Shown here: positions 8,430-16,341 of the stretch, in pieces
Layout of the letters: the number at the start of each line of letters is the position of its first letter
How positions within the stretch are numbered: position 1 is the first letter of the stretch
Assembly: GCF_000143685.1 (NCBI RefSeq)
Contig: NC_014328.1
Coordinates: forward strand, 4,092,001 to 4,156,000
Direction: 5' to 3'
DNA length: 64,000 nucleotides
Source: Clostridium ljungdahlii DSM 13528
Lineage (GTDB): Bacteria; Bacillota; Clostridia; Clostridiales; Clostridiaceae
Program-made: the position numbers and the translations under genes
The notes under the pieces: model-generated
Databases searched by the model: none
Told to the model about the DNA's origin: nothing
Seen by the model: only the letters and a program-made list of their open reading frames with translations

Positions 8430-8485
8430 ATTAGCATTTGCTACTTATATAATAACTCCATTTATAATTATTATCAAATGCCAAT
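8430..8485 (-). promoter_or_regulatory. Paired-operator promoter, copy B (mrp)
   Basis: On the minus strand TTGATA (8472-8477) and TATTAT (8449-8454) have a 17-bp spacer. TGGCATTTGATA (8472-8483) overlaps the -35 and the perfect palindrome TAGCAAATGCTA (8432-8443) sits 5 bases after the -10; centres are 40 bp apart. An 11-bp inverted repeat (one mismatch) bounds it. Same layout as copies A and C. Confidence 0.75.
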
Positions 8486-8518
8486 TATAATAATCATTTT
8501 TCTATTTAAAACAAAATA

Positions 8519-8740
8519 TCAATCACAGCGTTTTTTCCGCAATAATTCTTCTAACTCATTAATGCGTTTATTTATTTGTTCTATCTCAGCTTCATATTTT
8601 CCTACTGTAGCACTAGATAAATGAATGCCTCTCTGTCCTAGTACAAGTGATCTTTCTTCTTCTATATCTTCAAGAGAGTCTTTAAGTTCTGCAAGTTTTT
8701 TTTCTAATTCAGGAATACTCATTTTTTCAAAATCATACAT
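8519..8740 (-). CDS. Small coiled-coil protein of unknown function
   Basis: 73 residues, almost entirely heptad-like charged helix (MSIPELEKKLAELKDSLEDIE, then KYEAEIEQINKRINELEELL), ending KKRCD with a single cysteine. GIHLSSATVGKYE forms a conserved-looking turn between two helices, so it probably folds as a helical hairpin. GGAGTG is 9 bases before the ATG. It is encoded just upstream of mrp but is separated from it by the regulated promoter. Proteins of this type accompany Mrp and NifX-like genes in other clostridia as far as I recall, but no function is known. Confidence 0.65.
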   Translation of the reverse strand: MYDFEKMSIPELEKKLAELKDSLEDIEEERSLVLGQRGIHLSSATVGKYEAEIEQINKRINELEELLRKKRCD

Positions 8741-8833
8741 TATAATCTACACTCCATTTCTTTTTATTACTCAAATTTCGAATATATAAGATTTTAACAA
8801 TTACGATATAAATGAATTCATAATTCACAGTTC

Positions 8834-8858
8834 ACAATGCACAATTATGGTGCATTGT
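8834..8858. terminator. Stem-loop downstream of LysR gene
   Basis: Perfect 9-bp stem (ACAATGCAC with GTGCATTGT) and a 7-nt loop, located 17 bases past the stop of the LysR gene. There is no T-tract, and the surrounding AATTCATAATTCACAG repeats resemble common clostridial intergenic filler. A weak terminator or RNA-end structure. Confidence 0.4.
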
Positions 8859-8874
8859 AAATTCATTAATATCT

Positions 8875-9750
8875 TTACTTCTTTATTGTACATAAATCTA
8901 TAAAACGTTTCATTATCTTTGTTAAATATTTATTTTTGTGATATATGATTTTAAACTTTCTCTTAAATTTAATACCTTTAACAGGTATTTCGCAAAGGGT
9001 ACCAGAGGATAATTCATTTATCACTGAATTTCTAGAAATAACTGACACTCCTAATCCTTCTGCAACTGCAATTTTTATAGTATCAGTATTGTTACATATC
9101 CAGGAAGCCTTCCATGTTAATTCATTTTCTATCATTTTATCTTCAAATGTCTTACGAGTTCCACTTCCTTTTTCACGAATAATAAATTTTTCTTTTTGAA
9201 GTTCGCAAGGTTCCACATAAGGAAGTTTTGCAAATCTGTGGCAAGCTCCACAAATAAGTATCAATTCATCATCCATAAATGGTTTGTTTAAAATATCCAA
9301 ATTTGTCGTTTCTCCTTCTACAAGACCTATGTCAATTTCATCGTGAAGAAGCATTTTTTCAATTTCTGTAGTATTTTCTTCATACACTTGTATATCAGTT
9401 TCTGGATATACTTTTTGAAAATGTGAAACAAATTTAGGTAAAACATAAGCTCCAACAGTAACACTTGCACCAATGCGTATAGCACCATTTTTATACAAAG
9501 TTTTCATGTCATTTTCTAATTCTGTATTTAATTTGATAATATACCTAGCATAACTCATCAGTTTTTCTCCTGCCTGAGTCAGATAAAGTTTTCTTGAAAG
9601 CCGTTCAAAAAGTCGTATACCATAGTGACTCTCAAGTTCAGAAATTGCCTGACTAACTGCTGACTGAGACATAAAAAGTGTTTCAGAAGCCTTAGTCATA
9701 TTCATTTTGTCACATACAGCAACAAATATTTTAAAATGTCTTAAAGTCAT
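8875..9750 (-). CDS. LysR-family transcriptional regulator (CysL/YeiE-like)
   Basis: 291 residues. N-terminal helix-turn-helix MTLRHFKIFVAVCDKMNMTK with SQSAVSQAISELE; effector domain typical of LysR with EKGSGTRKTFED. The YeiE/CysL-type subgroup is commonly divergent from YeiH genes, as here (9858, plus strand), and responds to sulfur or sulfite status. The ATG at 9750 follows AAGGAG; an upstream in-frame start is less well placed. A second LysR of the same subgroup is at 19242. Confidence 0.85.
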   Translation of the reverse strand: MTLRHFKIFVAVCDKMNMTKASETLFMSQSAVSQAISELESHYGIRLFERLSRKLYLTQAGEKLMSYARYIIKLNTELENDMKTLYKNGAIRIGASVTVGAYVLPKFVSHFQKVYPETDIQVYEENTTEIEKMLLHDEIDIGLVEGETTNLDILNKPFMDDELILICGACHRFAKLPYVEPCELQKEKFIIREKGSGTRKTFEDKMIENELTWKASWICNNTDTIKIAVAEGLGVSVISRNSVINELSSGTLCEIPVKGIKFKRKFKIIYHKNKYLTKIMKRFIDLCTIKK

Positions 9751-9857
9751 AATATTCTCCTTACACATTAGTATATACTTATTACATTCATTAAATAATA
9801 ATATTTTACTTATATAATGTCAAGGTGTATTATGAATTGCAGATAGGGGGAAATCTT

Positions 9858-10853
9858 ATGAAAACAATAACTAATAAAGTATCAGGAATTATACTTGCAC
9901 TAATTATAGCTATTCCAGCATGGCTACTTGGAAATGCTTTTCCTATTATAGGAAGCCCTGTGCTTGGAATTTTATTTGGAATGATTTTAGCATTTTGGAA
10001 AAGACCAAACTGTTTTAATGAAGGTATAACCTATACTGCAAAAAAATTACTACAATACTCCATTATCCTTATGGGTTTTGGCATGAATCTTTTTAATGTT
10101 TTTAAAATAGGAAAACAAACAATTCTTTTAATGACTTTCACACTAACAGCAGCATTTATTACTGCTTATATTGTAGGTAAATTATTAAAGATAAATGGGA
10201 AAACGGCAACCTTAATTGGCGTTGGTTCTTCCATATGTGGTGGTTCAGCTATTGCAGCAACAGCTCCTGTTATTAACGCAAATGAACAAGAAGTTGCCCA
10301 TTCTATATCAACCATATTTCTTTTTAATGCCATTGCAGCCTTTTTATTTCCATTTCTCGGGCATTTACTTGGCATGAGTAATCAATGCTTTGGTCTTTGG
10401 GCTGGGACAGCTGTTAATGATACTTCATCTGTAGTAGCTGCTGGCTATTCTTACAGTAATGCAGCAGGTAATCTTGCAGTTATAGTAAAACTTACAAGAA
10501 CACTGGCCATTGTTCCAGTTACATTGGTACTTGCTATTTATACTTCTAAAAAAGAATTAAAAGGTAAAAAGGGATCTTACAGCATTAGCAAAATATTCCC
10601 TTGGTTTGTACTTGGATTTGTAGCTGCCTCTATAATTAACACATTTATTCCTCTGCCAGCTGCACTTACTAATTTTTTATGCGAAGCTGGAAAATTTGTA
10701 ATTGTAATGGCAATGGTGTCTGTAGGATTAAATAGTAATATTGTGGAACTTGTTAAAAATGGTGTAAGACCAATTGTGTTAGGCTTTACATGCTGGGTAG
10801 TTTTAGCATTTATTTCTCTTGGCGTTCAACATTTTATAATGGGTATTTTTTAG
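9858..10853 (+). CDS. YeiH/UPF0324 family putative sulfate/anion exporter
   Basis: 331 residues, about ten predicted transmembrane helices, matching the YeiH family (PF03601). Landmarks are GNAFPIIGSPVLGILFGM, GVGSSICGGSAIAATAPVI and GTAVNDTSSVVAAGY. The start is the ATG at 9858 behind AGGGGG, not the upstream alternative. The family is annotated as putative sulfate exporter; the transported ion is not proven. It is divergent from its LysR regulator and followed by a terminator at 10923. Confidence 0.85.
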   Translation: MKTITNKVSGIILALIIAIPAWLLGNAFPIIGSPVLGILFGMILAFWKRPNCFNEGITYTAKKLLQYSIILMGFGMNLFNVFKIGKQTILLMTFTLTAAFITAYIVGKLLKINGKTATLIGVGSSICGGSAIAATAPVINANEQEVAHSISTIFLFNAIAAFLFPFLGHLLGMSNQCFGLWAGTAVNDTSSVVAAGYSYSNAAGNLAVIVKLTRTLAIVPVTLVLAIYTSKKELKGKKGSYSISKIFPWFVLGFVAASIINTFIPLPAALTNFLCEAGKFVIVMAMVSVGLNSNIVELVKNGVRPIVLGFTCWVVLAFISLGVQHFIMGIF

Positions 10854-10922
10854 AGAAAGAAATTTGATTAACATTGATGTCTAAAACATCATAATAAAAA
10901 TCTTTAAAAGCAATTTTTTAGA

Positions 10923-10974
10923 GACAATGTACAACTTTTTAGTAAAAAACTTTTGCTAAAAAGTTGTATATTGT
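10923..10974 (+). terminator. Terminator-like 20-bp hairpin after yeiH-like gene
   Basis: Arms 10923-10942 and 10955-10974 pair over 20 bp with a single G-T wobble, 70 bases after the stop codon. The plus strand continues CTTTAATATTTT, so termination is plausible. It also separates yeiH from the decayed gene on the opposite strand. Confidence 0.6.
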
Positions 10975-10998
10975 CCTTTAATATTTTTAATATTAAAT

Positions 10999-11218
10999 CT
11001 AGATAATTACATTTCCTGTGTTGTTATATAAGAATCTTTTTTTAAATTGAAGTTTCATTTCTTTAATGGATTTTTCTCCTGTACAGTGACACATTTCCAG
11101 TATCAAACAAAATTTTAAATTCATCTACTTCTATGTAAAGTGATACTCCATGTTCATTATATAATTTTGGATCAACACCAGGGTTATTTTCTATGAGAGT
11201 TACTATTTTAAAATTCAT
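10999..11218 (-). pseudogene. Metallo-beta-lactamase-fold protein, internally deleted and frameshifted
   Basis: The minus strand encodes MNFKIVTLIENNPGVDPKLY, then EHGVSLYIEVDEFKILFDTGN: the N-terminus of the MBL-fold family related to dihydropterin-forming/ribofuranosylaminobenzene phosphate synthases. Immediately afterwards the frame changes. The next frame gives CHCTGEKSIKEMKLQFKKRF followed by LYNNTGNVII and a stop, which is the C-terminal end of the same family. The middle (some 150-200 residues, including the HxHxDH zinc site) is missing. This is a remnant left by an internal deletion, not a functional small protein. Confidence 0.75.
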
Positions 11219-11253
11219 TTTAATCACCAACTCATTTAAATTAAAGAAGTAAA

Positions 11254-11745
11254 TTAAAGAAGTTGAATTTTAGAAAAATCAATATCTCCGTTATCTTTAA
11301 TCATTTCTTTATCAGCATGAACATATTCAATTTTTCCTGCAAACATTTCATGTGAACCAGTAACTATAGATCCCTCTACCTTACACTCTATGTTTATAGG
11401 ACAATCTGCTAATAAAGGAGCATTTACCTTTATTCCTTCGTCAACTTTAATATTAAGTTTTGAAAATTTATCTTCATTTCTGCCGCTATGACTACCTAAA
11501 TATTCAAACATTTCTTTTTGTTCTTTTGTAACAATATTTACTACAAAAACACCTGTTTCTTTTATCATTTTATAAGAATATCTAGATGGAACAATACCTA
11601 CCATAATCATTGGTGGGTCATAACTGCAGTTACAACAGTATGCTACTGCTAGTGCATTATTCTTACCATTTACATCCCTACAAGAAACTAATATTTTGGG
11701 CATAGGTTGAAGACATGACTTCATATTTCCTTGAATTTTTTCCAT
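11254..11745 (-). CDS. Flavin reductase-like FMN-binding protein
   Basis: 163 residues of the flavin reductase domain family (PF01613): PKILVSCRDVNGKNNALAVA, DPPMIMVGIVPSRYSYKMI and ETGVFVVNI with PLLADCPINIECKVEG. It binds FMN and resembles the flavoredoxin type of anaerobes. Conserved cysteines at CCNCSY may be redox or metal-related. ATG at 11745 after GGAGGAATGTT. Its promoter contains operator module copy C, shared with the NifX-like gene and mrp, so it is likely in the same regulon. Confidence 0.85.
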   Translation of the reverse strand: MEKIQGNMKSCLQPMPKILVSCRDVNGKNNALAVAYCCNCSYDPPMIMVGIVPSRYSYKMIKETGVFVVNIVTKEQKEMFEYLGSHSGRNEDKFSKLNIKVDEGIKVNAPLLADCPINIECKVEGSIVTGSHEMFAGKIEYVHADKEMIKDNGDIDFSKIQLL

Positions 11746-11845
11746 AATAACATTCCTCCATTATTATTTATAGTGTTGCCAAAAATTTTAATGTAATTTC
11801 TGGCTTAATTTTTTTATTTGTAACAAATTTAATTACTGTTTATAT

Positions 11846-11901
11846 ATTGGCATTTGCCATTTTCATAATACATCTATGCATAATTATTGTCAAATGCCAA
11901 T
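11846..11901 (-). promoter_or_regulatory. Paired-operator promoter, copy C (flavin reductase)
   Basis: On the minus strand TTGACA (11888-11893) and TATTAT (11865-11870) are 17 bp apart. TGGCATTTGACA (11888-11899) covers the -35; the perfect palindrome TGGCAAATGCCA (11848-11859) lies 5 bases beyond the -10. Centres are 40 bp apart and an 11-bp perfect inverted repeat bounds the module. This copy shows the operator palindrome most clearly. Confidence 0.78.
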
Positions 11902-12232
11902 GTGAAAACATCTATAGATTTATTTCTTCTCATTTATAGACAATATATCAAGATGAAACTTATTAATTTCAAAATGATAAATAATTATATTATTTTTTAT
12001 AAAATACTATAATTATTTAATTTAAATATATTTATTAATAACTAATTCTGTAGATTTTTAAGTAAATATATATAATTTTTTAAAAAATTGGAATGAATAT
12101 TGCTTATTTAAAATAATAAACAAAAATATCACATAATTTATCTATATAATTTATCATTTTTTATCTATTCATATAAGTATACATTACAAAATTAAATTTA
12201 CAAAAAAACTTAAGTTTAAGGAGGAATTGTAT
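11902..12232. other. A/T-rich intergenic region upstream of the CooC-like gene
   Basis: About 330 bases, extremely A/T-rich, with no coding frame worth reporting. It should contain the plus-strand promoter of the 12233 operon, but the many TATAAT-like strings make a single choice unsafe. No operator palindrome like those at 11848 is present. Confidence 0.4.
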
Positions 12233-13024
12233 ATGCCAAAAATAATCATAAGCGGTAAAGGTGGTTGTGGTAAAAGTACATTAACCACTTTATTATCAAA
12301 ACAAATAAGTGCTAACTGTAATAAAGTTTTAGTTGTTGATGTAGATGAATCAAATCTTAGTTTAGCAACAATGTTGGGACTAGAAACCCCAAATATAAGT
12401 TTACTTGATTACTTAGGCGGAAGAACAAAAATAGTAGAAGAATTAATGAATGCAATGAGAAATAACACAAAAGGCGCTGTACCCATATTTGATAAAAAAT
12501 TAAACTTATCTAACTTACCACCACAATGTTCTTATTGGAATGGTAATATTGGATTAGTTCGTGTAGGAAAAATTCAACATAGTATGGAAGGTTGTGCTTG
12601 CCCTATGGGTGCAGTTGCACGTTCATTTTTAAATGAACTTGTAATCGAAGATAATCAGTGGGTTTTAGTGGACACTGATGCTGGAGTTGAACATTTTGGC
12701 AGAGGGGTATTAGAAGGTGCTGATCTAATAATAATGGTAGTAGATACTTCATATGAGTCAATTTTATTAGCTGAAAAAGGGAAAAAGTTAGCAGAAGAAG
12801 CACAAAAAAACTTCAAAGTAGTTTTAAATAAAGTAAATGATAAGACAAAACCAATTTTATATAAGGAACTAACACATCGTAATATACCAATTATAGGCTG
12901 TTTAAATTATTCTCATGATATTATTTGGACTAACCTTATAGGAAAATCATCAGAATTAGGAGAATTAGAAGATGAAATAAGTAATATATTTTCTGAAGTA
13001 TCTAATTCTTTTAATTTAGTATAA
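12233..13024 (+). CDS. CooC-like nickel-insertion ATPase (MinD/ArsA-type)
   Basis: 263 residues. Deviant Walker A SGKGGCGKSTL (7-17), VVDVDESNLSLATMLG switch I and DTDAGVEHFGRG switch II match CooC, the ATPase that matures the Ni-Fe-S cluster of CO dehydrogenase. EGCACP at ~119-124 supplies the CxC pair that in CooC1 forms a metal site at the dimer interface. The ATG at 12233 follows AAGGAGG; an earlier TTG is closer than ideal. It leads a three-gene plus-strand cassette with a cupin and a flavin reductase rather than lying next to cooS, so its client may be another metalloenzyme. Confidence 0.82.
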   Translation: MPKIIISGKGGCGKSTLTTLLSKQISANCNKVLVVDVDESNLSLATMLGLETPNISLLDYLGGRTKIVEELMNAMRNNTKGAVPIFDKKLNLSNLPPQCSYWNGNIGLVRVGKIQHSMEGCACPMGAVARSFLNELVIEDNQWVLVDTDAGVEHFGRGVLEGADLIIMVVDTSYESILLAEKGKKLAEEAQKNFKVVLNKVNDKTKPILYKELTHRNIPIIGCLNYSHDIIWTNLIGKSSELGELEDEISNIFSEVSNSFNLV

Positions 13025-13084
13025 TTGCCAATTATATGAAAATTTTAAATAAATACTACTAAAAACTTAAAGGAGGCAAATGCT

Positions 13085-13600
13085 ATGGAAAAAACAAGAA
13101 CAAAAGTAATGAAAGAAGAGGGAATGTGGGTAGATAATATTATTGAAGGTGTAAAGTACAAAAGATTGAAGGTATATCCAGATGAAAGAGGCTCTTTAAT
13201 AGAAATCTTTAGAAATGATGATGAAGATTTTTTAGGTGGAAAATTTGGACAACTTATTACATCAATTTGTTATCCTGGTGTAGTAAAAGGTTGGCATATA
13301 CATTCTGTTCAGGTTGATAGATTAGCAGTAATTTCTGGCATGGCAAAAATAGTGCTTTATGATGCTAGAGAAAATTCTCCAACAAAAGGTGAAATAAATG
13401 AATTTTTTGTTGGAGAAAGAAATCCTTTATTTATACTTATACCACCAGGAGTTTACCATGGATTAAAAGCAATTGGAACACAACCATCAATTACACTAGG
13501 TCTTCCAACAGAACTTTATAAATATGATGAACCTGATGAATTTCGTGTACATCCTCATAATGATGAAATCCCATACAATTGGGATAGACAAGATGGTTAA
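13085..13600 (+). CDS. RmlC-like cupin (dTDP-4-dehydrorhamnose 3,5-epimerase family)
   Basis: 171 residues. The RmlC fold is indicated by KRLKVYPDERGSLIEIFRND, SICYPGVVKGWHIHSVQ, DRLAVISGMAKIVLYDAREN and FILIPPGVYHGLKAIG. These include the epimerase His and the cupin strand pattern. No other rhamnose or sugar-nucleotide genes are nearby, so a role in cell-surface sugar synthesis is not supported by context. ATG at 13085 behind AAGGAGG, 61 bases after the CooC-like gene. The true substrate is unknown. Confidence 0.8.
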   Translation: MEKTRTKVMKEEGMWVDNIIEGVKYKRLKVYPDERGSLIEIFRNDDEDFLGGKFGQLITSICYPGVVKGWHIHSVQVDRLAVISGMAKIVLYDARENSPTKGEINEFFVGERNPLFILIPPGVYHGLKAIGTQPSITLGLPTELYKYDEPDEFRVHPHNDEIPYNWDRQDG

Positions 13601-13627
13601 TATAAAAATTTTTTAGGAGGTACACTT

Positions 13628-14227
13628 ATGTTTTTAGCTGCTCATAAAAGAGAACAAATACTACCTCAACCAGTAGTATTAATTTCTACAAAAGATGAAA
13701 ATGAAATTTGCAATATTGCCCCATGGTCTAATATTACTTCTATTTTAAGACCTTTAGATGAAATTGTATTAGCTTCATGGATTAAACGTGATACATTAGA
13801 AAACATTAGAGAAACTCAAGAATTTGTGGTTAATATTCCATCTACAAATATGATTGAAGAAGTAATGACTTGTTCGAAAAATTATCCTCCTCAAGTAGAT
13901 GAATTTGAATGTTCAAAACTAAAAGTACATGCATCTAAGGAAATTAAAGCTCCAGGTATTGAAGGTTGTTTAGCTTGGGCAGAATGTAAATTAGTCGAAG
14001 AAATAAAAAGGGAAAAGTACTCATTAATTATAGGCAAGGTAGTAAGTCTTGAAGTAAATGATAATTTCTTTAATGAAGATGGAGACATGGATTATGAAAA
14101 AGCTAAACCTTTAAGTATTATGCTTGGAAATAAGGGAATGTGGTTTACCCATCCAGTTTTTACGGGAAAGTATAACGAATACTCAGAGATGTTCATAGAA
14201 CAAAAAGATAAAGATCCTAATCTATAA
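13628..14227 (+). CDS. Flavin reductase family protein
   Basis: 199 residues of the FMN-binding flavin reductase/DIM6-NTAB family: QPVVLISTKDENEICNIAPW, LASWIKRDTLENIRETQEFV and VNIPSTNMIEEVMTCSKNYP, with EGCLAWAECKLVEE. Binds FMN and probably delivers electrons to an unknown partner. Preceded by TAGGAGG and 27 bases after the cupin gene, so it is third in the CooC-like operon, which ends at the terminator at 14262. Distantly related to the flavin reductase at 11254. Confidence 0.82.
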   Translation: MFLAAHKREQILPQPVVLISTKDENEICNIAPWSNITSILRPLDEIVLASWIKRDTLENIRETQEFVVNIPSTNMIEEVMTCSKNYPPQVDEFECSKLKVHASKEIKAPGIEGCLAWAECKLVEEIKREKYSLIIGKVVSLEVNDNFFNEDGDMDYEKAKPLSIMLGNKGMWFTHPVFTGKYNEYSEMFIEQKDKDPNL

Positions 14228-14261
14228 AAGGAAACATATATTTTACAATTTATTATAGTAT

Positions 14262-14297
14262 AAAAGCCCATGCATTATAAAATGTATAGGCTTTTTT
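14262..14297 (+). terminator. Rho-independent terminator of the CooC-like/cupin/flavin reductase operon
   Basis: AAAAGCC...GGCTTTTTT hairpin with a 15-base stem (one mismatch, one wobble), 4-nt loop and T-run, 35 bases after the last stop codon. It may also serve the converging minus-strand gene ending at 14323. Confidence 0.75.
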
Positions 14298-14322
14298 ATT
14301 ACTTCTCTTCCTTGTATTAAAG

Positions 14323-15084
14323 TTATTCTGGATATATATATTGATTTTGTGGCTTTTGAGCTGGATCTACATATTCAACTCTTATAACAGGAGTACTGGA
14401 CTTTTCACCGTTAATATTTTCAGTTTCTACATCAATTTTTCCTGTGATTTTAACCCATTTGTTATTTTTTAATGTAGAAGCTTTATTCCAATTACATACT
14501 AATCCTGTAACCTCTGTATCAGCAGCACAGCAAACCATCATTAATCTTGCAATTAGAAATTTATCTTTAGAATTTGTACCATCCCTAAACACAAAACCTG
14601 TTATAACTATATCTTTACCTTTATATTTGTTTGGATTATTATAACAAATATCATCTGCTATATGAGTAAAATTTTTTCCATCAACAACTAAAATATTATC
14701 TTTTGGAGTATCTTTCTGAATACTTTTCGATTGAGTTTTAGAAATTGAGATGTTTTTACTTATGCTATTTTTCATTACTACTTCACCCTTTTTTGAAATA
14801 AGTTCATCATTTAATCCCTTCGGATTTATGTAAATACCTAAAAACAATGGAACTAAAAACACACAAAAATAAACCTTTCTTTTATTCATTTGTGTAGGTA
14901 TAAAAAGTCTTCTTAGTTGAAAAACAGTGAGTATAAGAAAAATAATGAAAGAAAAACGAACATATTTTATCATTTTAGGATTAAGATAAAGATAAATTTT
15001 CCCGGATGAAAGTAAGTTGTAAACATAATAAGTAAAGCATATAAGTATTACAAACCATTTAAATTCACTTTTGTTCAATTTCAC
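14323..15084 (-). CDS. TIGR03943/DUF1980 family permease partner protein
   Basis: 253 residues: an N-terminal region with about four hydrophobic helices (FKWFVILICFTYYVYNLL and later segments to residue ~85), a linker, then a soluble domain with NNPNKYKGKDIVITGFVFRD and ARLMMVCCAADTEVTGLVC. The CC pair and the nearby Cys are conserved in the family and may bind metal. Such proteins are encoded next to PF03773 permeases, as here: its start overlaps the permease stop by 4 bases. It has a paralogue at 18463. Transport of a metal or small ligand is inferred from context only. Confidence 0.8.
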   Translation of the reverse strand: MKLNKSEFKWFVILICFTYYVYNLLSSGKIYLYLNPKMIKYVRFSFIIFLILTVFQLRRLFIPTQMNKRKVYFCVFLVPLFLGIYINPKGLNDELISKKGEVVMKNSISKNISISKTQSKSIQKDTPKDNILVVDGKNFTHIADDICYNNPNKYKGKDIVITGFVFRDGTNSKDKFLIARLMMVCCAADTEVTGLVCNWNKASTLKNNKWVKITGKIDVETENINGEKSSTPVIRVEYVDPAQKPQNQYIYPE

Positions 15085-16202
15085 AATATCAATCCCCCAT
15101 TAAAAGGCAAGTAATTAACTAATGCTCCTATAATAAAACAAACTGTAAAAATTACAAAAATCAGTTTTATTATAAAGCTACTTTTAAAAGTTTCACTTAA
15201 CATAAGTGTATTTTTTATATCAATCATTGGTCCAAATATAAGAAAAGCTATTATAGACCCTGTAGTAAATTGACCAATAAATGTTCTTGCAATAAATGCA
15301 TCAGTTTCAGAGCATACTGCTAATAAAAATGCTAAACCTATCATAACAAGTATAGAATATATTTTGTCATGTCCAACTAATAAAATATATTTTCTTGGTA
15401 CAACTGTTTGCATTAGTGAAGATAGAAATGCACCAATAATTACAAACTTTCCAACACCATTTAATTCTATATTTGTATGATCCACTACTTCCATAATTGT
15501 TAATCCTATATTATGTTTTTTACCTGAATTATAATGAGAATGTCCACATCCGCATTGACAAGTACTATCATGTTGATGATAATGCCTGTGATGATATTGG
15601 AGACCCATGTCTACTTTTTTTAATACAGAACTATTATCACATATAATGCTAATTACATTACCAATAATCATTGCCCCAATAATACCTAACCCACCGCGCA
15701 TAATAACTATGTAAATATTATTTGAAAATGCGTAGTAAGTTGAAGCAAGTACTACTGGATTTATTATAGGTACGGAAAGCATAAAAGTAATACCTATATG
15801 TAACGGCATACCTTTCTTTATTAATTTTCTTACAACAGGAACAATTGCACAATCACATATAGGAAATACTAATCCTATTAAAGCAGCACTTAATAATCCT
15901 AAAAACTTGTTTTTAGGTATTATCTTAGCTAAAGTTTCTTCTGTAACAAATATTTGAATTATAGATGCCAATATTGTTCCAACCATTATAAAAGGAAATG
16001 CCTCCAAGATTATACTTAAAAAAATTGTTGAAAATCCTTGTAACATTTTATTATCTGTTAAAGATTTAAATTGAATATTAGGCAGTGAAAAATGAAATGA
16101 TGGCATTAATACTGAAATGCTTGAAAACAAAATAGGAAAAATAAGCATAAAAATAATTATTATAAGAAAGTTTTTTCCCAATTTATCATTTTGAGTTATC
16201 AA
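15081..16202 (-). CDS. PF03773 (DUF318) permease with His/Cys-rich loop
   Basis: 373 residues, about eight to ten transmembrane segments. PICDCAIVPVVRKLIKKGMP and FMLSVPIINPVVLASTYYAF are the family hallmarks and repeat in degenerate form in the second half (CSETDAFIARTF, IFGPMIDIKN). Between the halves is a hydrophilic loop with YHHRHYHQHDSTCQCGCGHS, a strong candidate metal-binding sensor or chelator. It forms a pair with the downstream TIGR03943 protein and has a paralogue at 17396. A ZnuA-like gene sits between the pairs, suggesting zinc or a similar metal. Confidence 0.85.
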   Translation of the reverse strand: MITQNDKLGKNFLIIIIFMLIFPILFSSISVLMPSFHFSLPNIQFKSLTDNKMLQGFSTIFLSIILEAFPFIMVGTILASIIQIFVTEETLAKIIPKNKFLGLLSAALIGLVFPICDCAIVPVVRKLIKKGMPLHIGITFMLSVPIINPVVLASTYYAFSNNIYIVIMRGGLGIIGAMIIGNVISIICDNSSVLKKVDMGLQYHHRHYHQHDSTCQCGCGHSHYNSGKKHNIGLTIMEVVDHTNIELNGVGKFVIIGAFLSSLMQTVVPRKYILLVGHDKIYSILVMIGLAFLLAVCSETDAFIARTFIGQFTTGSIIAFLIFGPMIDIKNTLMLSETFKSSFIIKLIFVIFTVCFIIGALVNYLPFNGGLIL

Positions 16203-16277
16203 TTGTACTTTACCTCCCTCTATTACGTTTATACTAAATTATAATATTTATATTAAATGCATAATAGAACAAAAATA

Positions 16278-16312
16278 AGAGTTAGACACTAATTTCTTAG
16301 TTCATAACTCCT
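16278..16312 (-). terminator. Terminator of the ZnuA-like gene
   Basis: Hairpin with interrupted stem (GAGTTA/TAACTC and ACTAA/TTAGT blocks). On the minus strand it is followed by ATTTTTG, 30 bases past the stop at 16342. Confidence 0.6.
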
Positions 16313-16341
16313 ATTTTTAATTTCTTTGAAAATGCCTTAAC

